Positions 17,385-26,207 of a stretch of 64,000 nt of DNA are shown in pieces. Source of the DNA: a bacterium (GTDB lineage: Bacteria > Vulcanimicrobiota > Xenobia > Xenobiales > Xenobiaceae); the NCBI GenBank assembly GCA_022839105.1, contig JALHDH010000001.1:1-64000 (forward strand). Reading direction: 5' to 3'. The notes beneath the pieces are model-generated. The model saw only the letters and a list, made by a program, of their open reading frames with translations, made no database searches and had not been told where the DNA came from. Made by a program: the position numbers and the translations under genes. Every line of letters begins with the position of its first letter. Within the stretch, counting starts at the first letter, position 1.

Positions 17385-17411
17385 CCCGGGGCAGAAGGAT
17401 TCTGCCCCGGG
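17385..17411. terminator. strong hairpin without T tract after the orphan gene
   Basis: CCCGGGGCAGAA-gga-TTCTGCCCCGGG, a perfect 12-bp stem with a 3-base loop, 20 bp after the stop at 17364. No U run follows, so it may terminate weakly, act as an mRNA 3' stabiliser, or be a factor-binding palindrome upstream of the histidine kinase gene. Confidence 0.45.
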
Positions 17412-17511
17412 GGACCGGGAAGACCCGCCCGGGAAGGATCGCCCCGGGCTGGCCGGGAGGGCTCGGGACGGCCTCCCGGTGGGCGCTGAGGGATGGAGGC
17501 CGCTGGGTTCC

Positions 17512-20118
17512 ATGAGCATCAAGACGATCCAGGTCCTGCTGGCCGAGGGAGATCCCGAGGACGCCCGACTGGTCCATGATCTGCTGCGCCGCGTCCCGGG
17601 GACCGAACTGCTGCACGTCCGGACCCTCGCCGAGGCCCTGGCCTGCCTGGAGTCGAACCCGGTCGACGTGGTCCTGCTGAATCCGAGGATTCCCGACGCC
17701 CCGGGCCCGCAGGCCATCTCGATGCTCCAGGCCTCGGTCCGGAGCCTGCAGGCCCTGGTCCTGGCGGATCCCGGCGACGAGCGCACCGCCCTGGAGTGGG
17801 TCCGGGCCGGGGCCCAGGACTACCTGATCAAGAGCCAGCTCAGCGCCCGGAGGCTGCGCCGCGCCATCCGCAACGCCGCGGAGCGCGCGCACGGCGCGCG
17901 CGCCCTGGCCCAGAGCGAGATGCGCTATCGCGTGCTCTTCGAGGATGCCAGCGACGCGATCCTGATCGCCGACGCCGAGACCGGGACCATCCTGGAGGCC
18001 AACAAGGCCGCCGAGCGCCTGCTGGGTCGATCCCGCCAGGAACTGATCGGCATCGACCGGGCCGCCCTGCACCCCCCTCAAGGCGTCCACACCAGCGAGT
18101 TCTCCCGCCACGTCCAGATGGACCGGGTCCGCGAGGCCGAGACCGTCCTGCTGCACCGCGACGGACGCCAGATCCCGGCCATGGTCAGCGCCAGCACCTT
18201 CACGATCGAGGGCCGGAAGGTCATCCAGAGGGTCTTCCGGGACCTCTCGGGGCTGCGCCGGGCCCAGGAAGAGCTCGAGAGCCTCTCGCGCTTCCCCGAG
18301 GAGAATCCCTCCCCGGTCCTGCGGGCCTCGGTCGACGGCACGCTGCTCTATGCCAACTCCAGCTCGGCCCCCCTGCTGAGACACTGGGCATGCCAGCCCG
18401 GCGAGAGGCTTCCGGAGGACCAGGCCCTCCTGGTGGCGGGGGCCATCGAGCGCGACCAGATCCTGCAGTTCGAGCTGGCCCTCCCGGATCGGATCTATGA
18501 GCTGACCGTGTGCCCGCTGGCCTCGGAGGGGCGTGCCAACCTCTACGGGCACGACATCACCGCGCACAAGCACGCCGAGGCGGCCCGGATCGAGAGCGAG
18601 GCGAACCTGCAACTGGCCCTGGAGGCGACCCACACCGGAGCCTGGACCCTGAACCCGGCCGACCTCACCTTCCAGCAGACCCAGGAGTTCGACCGCATCC
18701 TGGGCCACCAGGCGCCCCTGCCCCGCTGGACCTTCCCGCTCTTCCTGGAGCAGGTCCTGCCCGAAGACCGCCTGGAGATGGTCCGCGGCTTCGAGACCGC
18801 CGTGGCGACGGGAGCCCGTTGGAGCTTCTGGTGCCGAATCCGGCGCCCCGACGGCGAGATCCGCTGGCTGAGAGGCCTGTCCAGCCCCAGGCAGGTTCCG
18901 GGAGGTCCCCGGGTCTACTCGGGCCTGGTGCGGGATGTCACCGAACGCAAGCGTGCCGACGAGGAGAGGACCCGGCTGGAGGAGCAGCTCCGGGCCTCCC
19001 AGCGGATGGAGGCCATCGGCGGCCTGGCCGGAGGCATCGCCCACGACTTCAACAACCTGCTCTCGGTGATCCTCAGCTACACCAGCTTCGCCCTGGAGTC
19101 AGCCCCGGAAGGCACCCCCCTGCACGAAGACCTCTGTGAGGTCCGCAAGGCCGGCGAGCGGGCGGCGGCCCTGGTGCGCCAGTTGCTGGCCTTCAGCCGC
19201 AAACAGATGCTCCAGCCCAAGGTTCTGTCGCTCAACCAGGTCCTGGCCGAGTTCCACAAGATGCTGCTGCGGATCATGGGCGAGGATATCGAGTTCGTCG
19301 ACGAACTCGCGCCGGACCTGGGGTTGACGCTGGCCGATCCCAGCCAGATCGAGCAGGTGATCATGAACCTGGTGGTCAATGCCCGGGACGCCATGCCGGA
19401 AGGCGGGAGGCTGACCATGAGGACGGCGAACGCCACCCTGGACGAGGAGGGCTCGGCCCGACTCGAGGTGCGGCCGGGCCCCTACGTGACCCTGAGCATC
19501 CAGGACACCGGCACGGGCATGACCGAAGAGACGCGGGCACGGCTCTTCGAGCCCTTCTTCACCACCAAGCAGAAGGGGACGGGCCTGGGCCTGCCCACCG
19601 TGTACGGCATCGTCCGGCAGAGCGGCGGAGCCGTAGAGGTCGAGAGCCGGCTCGGTCAGGGAGCCACCTTCCGGATCTGGTTGCCTCGGCTGGTCTCGGC
19701 GGTCCTGGGCGAATCCCCCCCCGAGGGAGCCGGGCCGACCCCCAAGGGAGCCGAGACCATCCTGGTGGTGGAGGACGAGCGCGCCGTCCGGAACCTGGCC
19801 CGGCGGGTCCTCATGGCCGCGGGCTACAGCGTCCTGGTGGCCGAGAGCGCCCAGGAGGCCCTGACCCTCCTGCAAGAGAGCCCCGCCGAGCCGGATCTGG
19901 TGCTGACCGACGTGGTCATGCCCGGGATGAAGGGGACCGAGTTTGCCCGAAGCCTGCTCAGCTCCAACCCGGGACTGAGGATCCTGTTCATGTCGGGATA
20001 CTCGGAGCCCTCGGCTCTACAGGCGGATCAGCCGGAATGGGGGGCCCGCTTCATCAGCAAGCCCTTTGCGGCCGAGGACCTGATCCGCAAGGTCCGCGAA
20101 GTCCTCGACGGCTCCTGA
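17512..20118 (+). CDS. hybrid sensor histidine kinase: REC-like, PAS x3, HisKA, HATPase, REC
   Basis: An 868-residue soluble multi-domain signalling protein. Domains: receiver-like (1-115), in which the phospho-acceptor is replaced by Asn57 (VVLLNPRIPD) while the lysine in DYLIKSQL is kept; PAS (about 140-260; FEDASDAILIADAETG); a second PAS-like (about 265-360); a third PAS with PAC (about 365-485; CRIRRPDGEIRWLRG); HisKA with His511 in GGIAHDFNNLL; HATPase (MNLVVNARDAMPEGG, SIQDTGTGM, KGTGLGLPTVYG); and a C-terminal receiver with Asp800 in LVLTDVVMPGMKG. No transmembrane segment, so it senses an internal cue. The ATG at 17512 is chosen over an in-frame GTG at 17479. It ends 14 bp from the convergent HD-GYP gene, a plausible signalling neighbour. 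Confidence 0.9.
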   Translation: MSIKTIQVLLAEGDPEDARLVHDLLRRVPGTELLHVRTLAEALACLESNPVDVVLLNPRIPDAPGPQAISMLQASVRSLQALVLADPGDERTALEWVRAGAQDYLIKSQLSARRLRRAIRNAAERAHGARALAQSEMRYRVLFEDASDAILIADAETGTILEANKAAERLLGRSRQELIGIDRAALHPPQGVHTSEFSRHVQMDRVREAETVLLHRDGRQIPAMVSASTFTIEGRKVIQRVFRDLSGLRRAQEELESLSRFPEENPSPVLRASVDGTLLYANSSSAPLLRHWACQPGERLPEDQALLVAGAIERDQILQFELALPDRIYELTVCPLASEGRANLYGHDITAHKHAEAARIESEANLQLALEATHTGAWTLNPADLTFQQTQEFDRILGHQAPLPRWTFPLFLEQVLPEDRLEMVRGFETAVATGARWSFWCRIRRPDGEIRWLRGLSSPRQVPGGPRVYSGLVRDVTERKRADEERTRLEEQLRASQRMEAIGGLAGGIAHDFNNLLSVILSYTSFALESAPEGTPLHEDLCEVRKAGERAAALVRQLLAFSRKQMLQPKVLSLNQVLAEFHKMLLRIMGEDIEFVDELAPDLGLTLADPSQIEQVIMNLVVNARDAMPEGGRLTMRTANATLDEEGSARLEVRPGPYVTLSIQDTGTGMTEETRARLFEPFFTTKQKGTGLGLPTVYGIVRQSGGAVEVESRLGQGATFRIWLPRLVSAVLGESPPEGAGPTPKGAETILVVEDERAVRNLARRVLMAAGYSVLVAESAQEALTLLQESPAEPDLVLTDVVMPGMKGTEFARSLLSSNPGLRILFMSGYSEPSALQADQPEWGARFISKPFAAEDLIRKVREVLDGS

Positions 20119-20132
20119 GAGGAACCGGGAGT

Positions 20133-21305
20133 TCAGCCCTCCACGGCCTGGGCCCGATAGTCGGCCTTGCGGGCCAGATCCCCTGCCGTGTCGGGATAGC
20201 ACACGGCGATCTCGCGAAACTCGTCCTGGATCTCCAGGAACCCGTCCACCAGATCGGGGTCGAAGTGCCGACCCCGACCCTCCTCGAGGATCTGCACGGC
20301 GATCTCGTGGGCATAGGCGTCCTTGTAGACCCGACGGCTGGTCAGGGCATCGTAGACGTCCGCCACCGCCATCAGGCGTGCCGAGATGGGGATGGCGTCT
20401 CCGGCCAGGCCCTGGGGATAACCCGTCCCATCCCACTTCTCCTGGTGGCACAAGGCGATCTCCTTGGCCGTCTTGAGGAAGGCGACATCGGCCCCCACGG
20501 AGCGCTCGGCCTTCTCCAGGGCGTCCCAGCCCAGCACCGTGTGCTGCTTCATGATCTCGAATTCTTCCGGGGTCAGGGTTCCAGGCTTGAGGAGGATCCG
20601 GTCGGGGACCCCCACCTTGCCGATATCGTGCAGGGGGGCGGTCTTGTAGAGCAGTTCGATGTTCTGGGGGTTGAGATAGTCCCGGAAGCGGGGATGGTCC
20701 TTCATCTTGCGGGCCAGGGCCGCTACGAAGCGCTGGGTCCGGCGCAGATGGTTGCCGGTGTCGGTATCGCGGGTCTCGGCCAGGCCGGCCAGGGCCAGGA
20801 TCGTCACCTCCTGGATGGTCAGCACCTCGCGCGTGCGGCGGTTGACCTCGGCTTCGAGGAACTCGTTCTTGTCCCGCAGGAAGTCCGCCGCCAGCTTCAG
20901 GCTGAGCTGGGCGCGGACCCGGGCCATGAGGATGGGCGGGCTGATCGGCTTGGCGATGTAGTCGGCCGCTCCCAGTTCCAGGCCGAACCTCTCGTCCTCC
21001 ATGGTGCCCCGGGCCGTCAGGAAGATGATCGGGATGTGGCGGGTGGCGGGATCCACCTTCAGGCGCCGGCACACATCATAACCATCCATCCCGACCATCA
21101 CGATGTCCAGCAGGATGAGATCCGGGAGAGGACTGGAGCGGGCCAGGCTCAGGGCCTTCTGGCCGCTGTTGGCCACCCGGACCCGATAATCCCTTCTCAG
21201 GAGGCCGCTCAGGAAGGCCAGGTTATCCGGGGTGTCGTCGACCACCAGGATCAGCGGTCGGGAGCCACCCGCCCGGGTGCCGTTTCCTGGATCCGGCAAG
21301 CTCAC
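20133..21305 (-). CDS. HD-GYP response regulator (cyclic-di-GMP phosphodiesterase type)
   Basis: 390 residues: receiver domain (about 17-135) with pocket VVDDTPDN and Asp67 in LILLDIVMVGMDG, lysine in YIAKPIS, a coiled linker, then an HD-GYP domain with His186 (GNHLRRTQ), HD pair His226-Asp227 in HDIGKVGVPD, His255 in MKQHTVLGWD and the defining GTGYP at 293-297. Family knowledge: RpfG-type proteins hydrolyse cyclic di-GMP when the receiver is phosphorylated. All metal ligands I can check are present. The start is GTG at 21305, overlapping the TGA of the upstream Hpt-containing regulator (GTGA), so the two are coupled and probably exchange phosphoryl groups. Confidence 0.92.
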   Translation of the reverse strand: MSLPDPGNGTRAGGSRPLILVVDDTPDNLAFLSGLLRRDYRVRVANSGQKALSLARSSPLPDLILLDIVMVGMDGYDVCRRLKVDPATRHIPIIFLTARGTMEDERFGLELGAADYIAKPISPPILMARVRAQLSLKLAADFLRDKNEFLEAEVNRRTREVLTIQEVTILALAGLAETRDTDTGNHLRRTQRFVAALARKMKDHPRFRDYLNPQNIELLYKTAPLHDIGKVGVPDRILLKPGTLTPEEFEIMKQHTVLGWDALEKAERSVGADVAFLKTAKEIALCHQEKWDGTGYPQGLAGDAIPISARLMAVADVYDALTSRRVYKDAYAHEIAVQILEEGRGRHFDPDLVDGFLEIQDEFREIAVCYPDTAGDLARKADYRAQAVEG

Positions 21306-22936
21306 GGGTCTGCCTCCTCCGAGACAAGGATTCCGGCCGGGCGCCCAGACTGGGGAAGGAGGGCCAGGGCCTCGTCATAGTCATAGTTGCGGATGGAGCG
21401 GCGCAGGGGCACGAAACTCTCGGCCAGCACGGCTTCAAGCAGGAGGGACTCGCGGCTGAAGAGGCTGTTGGCCTCGGGATCGCTCTCGGCCAGGAGGCGC
21501 CTGAGCTCGCGGCAGACGGCGTCGAAGCGCGTCCGGTCCACCTGGCCTGTCGGCCTCGGGCTCTCCGGAAGATGCCCCCTGATGGCCTGCAGGACCCGGA
21601 CCAGAGCCTCGTGGAGGCCCTGCAGCTCGGGCTCGACGTCTGCCGGTTCTCCGCCGGCCCAGAAGAATTCTTCGAGTCGGGCCGCGCGTGACGAGACCTC
21701 GGCCGCCCCCAGGGTGCTGGAGACCCCTTTCAGGCCGTGGGAGAGATCGGCGGCCGCGGTGAGGTCTCCCGCCTGCCAAGCGGCGCGGATCCTCCGGCCG
21801 GCTTCCCCGTGCGAAGTCACGAAACGCGCCAGGAGATCCGCATAGAGCTCTTCGTCGCCCATGACCCTGGAGAGCCCCTCGGCCACGTCCAATTCCCTGA
21901 GGGCCTCCCCTGGTCCGACGACCTCGGAAGCCCGAGGCTGCGGCGCCGGGTTGCCCGAGGCCTCCGGGCCCTGCCGGCGCCGTTCCAGGATCCGGGCGAC
22001 CACCTCGCCGAGGATCTGGGCTGAGACGGGCTTGAAAAGGAACTCGTCAAAGCCTTGGAGCTCGGGATCCCCATGGTCCAGCCCCCGCGAGGAGCCGGCG
22101 CAGAGCACGGCCGGAAGGTCCGGACGAAGCCGATGGATCTCGGAGACCAGGCGGGCGCCGGTCATCCCGGGCATGCTCTGGTCGGTGATGACCAGGGCCC
22201 AATCCTCCGGATCCTGACGGAAAAGGGCCAAGGCTGCCTCAGGGTCGACGGAGTCCACCACCCGATAGCCCAGGCGCCCCAGGATCCGGGTGCCCATGCG
22301 GGCCAGGGCGCTCTCGTCATCGACGAAGAGGATCCTCTCGCCCCTTCCCGAGGCCGGCTGAGCCGACGGGACCGGGTCCGCTCCCGCCGGCGCCCGGGGC
22401 GAGGGTTCCAGGCAGAGGGGCCAGAAGAAGCTCAGGCGGATCCCCTGACCCGGCCGGCTCTCGACCTGCACGACGCTCTGGGACTCCCCCGACGGGCCTG
22501 AAGCCGGGCTCGCCAGCAACGGTTCCAGAAGGCGGGGCAGATCGGCCTCGTCCACCCCGAAGCCGGTATCGCTGAGTTCCAGGCGCACGTAGGTCCCGGA
22601 GACCAGGCCCAGGGCCGAGGCCTCCGGAGCCCAAAGGGGCACCTGATCCAGCGCCAGGGTCAGGACGCCCCCCTCGCGCTCGGCCCCGCGAAACAGAGCC
22701 ACCAGCACCCCGGACAGGGCCTCGGGATCCACCCGGACAGGGCCCACGCCGGGTTCGATCCGGGTCTGCACGGCCACCGAAGCGGGAAGGCTCGAGCGCA
22801 GCCGCCCGCGGGTCTCGGCCAGAAGGCTCTGCAGGCGCAGGGGGTCGGAGCTGGCGGGGGGACGAAGCGTCAGGACTCGACTCACGCCGTCTTGTTCGAG
22901 GAAGGGCGGCGATCTCCTCGGGAGCCAGCCGGTCAC
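21302..22936 (-). CDS. phosphorelay protein: degenerate HATPase-like, REC, Hpt
   Basis: 544 residues when started at the GTG at 22936, which overlaps the upstream glycosyltransferase stop as GTGA; a second GTG at 22885 has no better ribosome binding site. Residues 30-175 resemble a histidine-kinase ATPase domain: the G1 box is kept (SDTGFGVDE, Asp123), but the N box is not recognisable (VLVALFRGAE) and there is no HisKA dimerisation helix with a phospho-histidine. Residues 200-320 are a receiver (VDDES, Asp252 in VITDQSMPGMTG, Lys302). Residues 345-450 are an Hpt domain with His400 in LSHGLKGVSSTLG. The C-terminal 80 residues are a helical extension seen in large hybrid kinases. It therefore looks like the relay half of a kinase whose kinase half is lost or supplied in trans, possibly by the hybrid kinase at 17512. 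Confidence 0.75.
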   Translation of the reverse strand: MTGWLPRRSPPFLEQDGVSRVLTLRPPASSDPLRLQSLLAETRGRLRSSLPASVAVQTRIEPGVGPVRVDPEALSGVLVALFRGAEREGGVLTLALDQVPLWAPEASALGLVSGTYVRLELSDTGFGVDEADLPRLLEPLLASPASGPSGESQSVVQVESRPGQGIRLSFFWPLCLEPSPRAPAGADPVPSAQPASGRGERILFVDDESALARMGTRILGRLGYRVVDSVDPEAALALFRQDPEDWALVITDQSMPGMTGARLVSEIHRLRPDLPAVLCAGSSRGLDHGDPELQGFDEFLFKPVSAQILGEVVARILERRRQGPEASGNPAPQPRASEVVGPGEALRELDVAEGLSRVMGDEELYADLLARFVTSHGEAGRRIRAAWQAGDLTAAADLSHGLKGVSSTLGAAEVSSRAARLEEFFWAGGEPADVEPELQGLHEALVRVLQAIRGHLPESPRPTGQVDRTRFDAVCRELRRLLAESDPEANSLFSRESLLLEAVLAESFVPLRRSIRNYDYDEALALLPQSGRPAGILVSEEADP

Positions 22937-23835
22937 CAGGGAGTTCCCGGGAGAGAGCCCGCAGGCGGAATCTCGCCCCGCTCGACGAGGTGGAGGAGGC
23001 TCCGCCCCCCCTCCCGGGCTCCTCCCAGTTCCGCGGGAGCGACCGCGGCAGCCCCCTCCAGGCGCCGCAAGGCCCCTTCCACCTCCGCAAGGGAAGAGAC
23101 GATCTCGTGGCGAGCCCTCAGAGGCAAGCCGAACTGGCCTCGGGCCCTCCGAAACTGGTCGTCCAGGGATCGCGCCCGGGGGCAGAGCACGGCCGGGACC
23201 CCGGCCTGCAGGATCTCGTAGTAGGAGGCATAGCCTCCATGCGCCACCACGGCGCGGGCTCCGGGCATGGCCAAGGCCGCGGGCAGGATCCGCGGCGGGC
23301 CGGTCAGATCCAGGATCCCCCCCGAGAAGCCAACCCTCGGGCTCGAGAGTTCCCACGCCTGGACCAGGGTGATCGGGGGAATCCTCCGCAGCCCGGGGTG
23401 GCCTCGCAGGGCGGGAGCCTCCGGTTCGGTGGCCAGCACCAGATCCAAGGCTCCCAGCGCCCGGTCCATCCCATCGGCCTCGTAGAATCGGGGGTGGACG
23501 TGGCGAGTGACCAGGACCCGCCGGGGGGCCAGCCCCTCCAGCCGATCCGCCAGTTCGCCCAGGACCCCGCGGGGAAAGACGTCGAGAACCAGAACGTCGG
23601 GGCGGAACGCGCGGAGGCGACCCAGGACCCATTCGCGCAGGTCCGGACGAGCAGGTGGTTCGAGGGGGGGGGCTTGATGGGGAATCCCGGCCCAGCGGGC
23701 GAAGGGCTCCAGACGAGCGGGCGCCAGCAGCAGCACCGAGGCGCCCAGGTCCCGACACACCCGGGCCAGGCCCAGGGCGCGCACGCCGTGACCGTAGCCT
23801 CCCCCGCAGGCATAGAAGGCCAGTCGGGGCTTCAA
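22933..23835 (-). CDS. glycosyltransferase-like protein, GT-B (MurG/UGT-like)
   Basis: 300 residues. The N-terminus KPRLAFYACGGGYGHGVRALGLARVC has the glycine-rich loop and histidine typical of MurG/UGT-type GT-B enzymes. The middle carries VLVTRHVHPRFYEADGMD. The C-terminal half has ARAVVAHGGYASYYEILQAGVPAVLCP, matching the donor-binding HGGxxSxxEALxxGVP pattern. It is shorter than usual (about 350-400), and the donor domain is compact. ATG start at 23835, 3 bp after the msrA stop. It lies inside an operon of stress and signalling genes rather than in a glycan cluster, so the acceptor is unknown. Confidence 0.7.
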   Translation of the reverse strand: MKPRLAFYACGGGYGHGVRALGLARVCRDLGASVLLLAPARLEPFARWAGIPHQAPPLEPPARPDLREWVLGRLRAFRPDVLVLDVFPRGVLGELADRLEGLAPRRVLVTRHVHPRFYEADGMDRALGALDLVLATEPEAPALRGHPGLRRIPPITLVQAWELSSPRVGFSGGILDLTGPPRILPAALAMPGARAVVAHGGYASYYEILQAGVPAVLCPRARSLDDQFRRARGQFGLPLRARHEIVSSLAEVEGALRRLEGAAAVAPAELGGAREGGRSLLHLVERGEIPPAGSLPGTPW

Positions 23836-23838
23836 GTC

Positions 23839-24549
23839 CTAGGGCCCCGAGGCTCCGGGCTGGAGTTCGGAGGCGAAGCCCTGGCGGAACTTCCTCAGCT
23901 TGGGAGCGATGACGAACGCACAGTAGGGCTGGGAGGAATTCCTCTGATAATAGGCGCGATGCTCGGCCTCGGCCGGGTAGAAGGCCGTGAAGGGCTCGAT
24001 GCGGGTCACCACGGGGGCATCCCACCAGGCCTGGGCCCGGGCGCGGACCTCTTCGGCCTGGGCCTCCTGGGCCGAATCGTGGAAGAAGATGACCGAGCGG
24101 TACTGGGGTCCCACGTCCGCCCCCTGACGGTCCAGGGTGGTGGGATCGTGGACCTGGAAGAAGACCTCCAGGAGGCGCTCGTAGGCCAGGACCGCCGGGT
24201 CGAAGCGGACCTGGATCACCTCGACGTGGCCGGTGTCTCCTCGGCAGACCTCTTCATAGGTGGGATTCTCAAGCTCGCCCCCTGAGTAGCCCGGCTCGAC
24301 CGAGACGACCCCGCGCAATTCGCGGAAGATCGCCTCGGTGCACCAGAAGCAGCCTCCTCCCAGGGTGGCGATCCGGGTCTCGGGGTCCCGTTTCAAGGGC
24401 CTGGCCTCCTTCTCGGGGATGGGCATCGAAGAAGCGAGCGGCTCGGAGGTCCGCCCCCCGGAATCCGAAGGCCCCGCCGAACACGCGCAGAGCGCTGTCA
24501 GGAAGAGGATTCCCAGCAGGCGCAGCAGACCCTGCTGGAGGCGGCTCAC
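23839..24549 (-). CDS. msrA: peptide methionine sulfoxide reductase MsrA, predicted lipoprotein
   Basis: 236 residues. Catalytic motif GGGCFWCTEAIF (cysteine of GCFWC is the nucleophile), then GYSGGELENPTYEEVCRGDTGHVEV, a classic MsrA segment, and the conserved HDPTTLDRQGADVGPQYRS. Unlike cytosolic MsrA, this protein starts with a hydrophobic signal ending in FLTALCAC-S, a lipobox-like site, so it is probably anchored in the envelope and repairs methionine-S-sulfoxide there; the Cys at the -2 position of the lipobox is slightly unusual. The start is GTG at 24549, overlapping the TGA of mscS (GTGA). The longer in-frame extension to 24672 is rejected. Confidence 0.88.
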   Translation of the reverse strand: MSRLQQGLLRLLGILFLTALCACSAGPSDSGGRTSEPLASSMPIPEKEARPLKRDPETRIATLGGGCFWCTEAIFRELRGVVSVEPGYSGGELENPTYEEVCRGDTGHVEVIQVRFDPAVLAYERLLEVFFQVHDPTTLDRQGADVGPQYRSVIFFHDSAQEAQAEEVRARAQAWWDAPVVTRIEPFTAFYPAEAEHRAYYQRNSSQPYCAFVIAPKLRKFRQGFASELQPGASGP

Positions 24550-26117
24550 CGCGTCTCCTGCTGGCCCGGATCCTGCTCCAGGAGGAGGCGCTTCCTCCGG
24601 CCGGCCAGGTCGATCCCCTCCGCCTGGAAGCGGTCCAGGACCCGGCGATTGAGCTCGCGCCTGAAGGCCCACTGCTGCAGAGGATGGGTCCGGACCACCA
24701 CCCTCAGGACGAATCCGTCGGGCCCCAGACCCTCCAATCCCAGGACCTGAGGGGGGTCCAGGACCTGGTCGGGGCGCTCGGAGGCCAGCCGGTCGGCCTC
24801 CTCACCCAGGAGCCGAAGCGCCTTCTCGGCGTCGGAATCCATCGCGACGGTGACCTGGAAATCCACCGCCGACCACTCCAGCGAGTGGTTCCGCACGGTT
24901 CGCAGCTCGGAGTTGGGCACCACGCACGCGGTGCCGTCGGTCCCTCGAACCCGGGTCCCCCGCAGGTGGAAGGCCTCGACGGTCCCCGAGACCGCCCCGG
25001 CCTCGATCCAGTCCCCCACCACGAACTGATCCTCCAGCAGGATGCTGATCCCTGCGATCAGGTCCCGGATCAGGTCCTGGGCCACCAGGGTCAGGGCGGC
25101 CCCGAAGAGCCCGGCCCCGGCCAGCAGATGCGTCGGCTCGATCCCCAGGCCCGTGATGACGTAGAAGGTCGCCCCGAGGAAAACGGCCAGCCGCAAGGCG
25201 AAGAAGGTGGCGCCCTCCAACGAGGCCACCCGCTGCACCTGTCGGGGGGTGGAAGGGCGATGCCGCGAGAGGCTCTGGACATAACGTCGCGTGGCCGCCC
25301 GCAGGATCTGGAAGAGCAGGGCCGAGCCCAGGGCCGCGGTCAGGACCAGCCAGAGAGGCTCCAACAGGCCTCCCTGGACCAGTCTCTGCAAGGAGTCCAA
25401 CTCGGGGACCACGTCCAGCATGAAGGTCAACCAGGCCACCCAGACCAGGGCACGCAAGGACCACAGGGGAGTCCCCATGTAGCGGCGCGCAAACCAGTCC
25501 AGCCCGGCGTTGAGCAGGATCACCCCCACCAGCAGGCCGGCCGCCACCGCCAGGCCCAACCAGCGGAACTGGGGGGTCCGAACCGTCACCTGGCCCTGGA
25601 TCTCGCGCTCCAGCAGTTCGGCCCAGCGCGCCGCCACCTGATTCTCGACGAGGCGGCGCTTGTCTGGAGCCAGTTGCTGGGCGTACTCGGGCAGGTCTTC
25701 GGGGAGGACGGTCACCAGCACCTCGGCCCCGGTCCGCACCACGGTCACCCCGTGGTCCTGGTCCACCACGACCTCCGGCAAGGGGTATCCGCCGGCCTCC
25801 ACCACCCGGTCGACCACCTCGTGGACCCGGTCCAGGACGCGCCCGGCCCGCTGGGGACCGGTCAGCTTGCCTCCGTCGGCCATCTCGAAGAGGAAGGGCT
25901 CCTCCCACCAGTTGGTCCCCCAACGGGGAACCACCAGGGGAGGCAGGTCGAAGGCCAGCGGCGAGGGCGAGGGGGCGGGATGCAGGGCAGCCGGCCCGGA
26001 GGGTCCCGCCGGGCCGGGCGAGCCGATCGGCAACGGGGTCGGGGGGGGTGGAGAGGCCAGGGCTGCCCCCAACAGCAGGAAGACCAGCAGGGGGATCCAG
26101 GCGGATGCGCGCCTCAT
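24546..26117 (-). CDS. MscS-family mechanosensitive ion channel with periplasmic N-terminal domain
   Basis: 523 residues. A signal peptide (WIPLLVFLLLGAALAS) is followed by a proline-rich stretch and an about 120-residue extracytoplasmic domain, then four to five membrane helices (first near residue 185, LGLAVAAGLLVGVILL). The pore helix and start of the beta domain are the family signature: GAGLFGAALTLVAQDLIRD, ISILLEDQFVVGDWIE, and VVPNSELRTVRNHS. The C-terminal alpha/beta vestibule domain follows. Role: opens under membrane tension to release solutes. The ATG at 26117 has GAGGAGG upstream; the longer frame to 26168 is less likely. First gene of the operon running down to 20133. Confidence 0.88.
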   Translation of the reverse strand: MRRASAWIPLLVFLLLGAALASPPPPTPLPIGSPGPAGPSGPAALHPAPSPSPLAFDLPPLVVPRWGTNWWEEPFLFEMADGGKLTGPQRAGRVLDRVHEVVDRVVEAGGYPLPEVVVDQDHGVTVVRTGAEVLVTVLPEDLPEYAQQLAPDKRRLVENQVAARWAELLEREIQGQVTVRTPQFRWLGLAVAAGLLVGVILLNAGLDWFARRYMGTPLWSLRALVWVAWLTFMLDVVPELDSLQRLVQGGLLEPLWLVLTAALGSALLFQILRAATRRYVQSLSRHRPSTPRQVQRVASLEGATFFALRLAVFLGATFYVITGLGIEPTHLLAGAGLFGAALTLVAQDLIRDLIAGISILLEDQFVVGDWIEAGAVSGTVEAFHLRGTRVRGTDGTACVVPNSELRTVRNHSLEWSAVDFQVTVAMDSDAEKALRLLGEEADRLASERPDQVLDPPQVLGLEGLGPDGFVLRVVVRTHPLQQWAFRRELNRRVLDRFQAEGIDLAGRRKRLLLEQDPGQQETR

Positions 26118-26207
26118 GCACCCACACCTCCTCGTTGCCGGAAGGGCCTCTCGAACCCGGCCCTTCAAGACTCGAATTCCTTCGGGCCGCTTCGACCCGG
26201 TTCGAGC

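Noticed and set aside
14674..19044. A 1456-codon minus-strand open frame
   Set aside because: It runs antisense to the orphan and the hybrid kinase, whose codon usage and domains are convincing; the antisense protein is low-complexity Gly/Pro/Arg-rich, as expected from a GC-rich shadow frame.
21302..24025. A 907-codon fusion of the glycosyltransferase region and the phosphorelay protein
   Set aside because: The upstream 363 codons are antisense-like low-complexity sequence overlapping the glycosyltransferase in another frame; the GTGA overlap at 22936 gives a better start.
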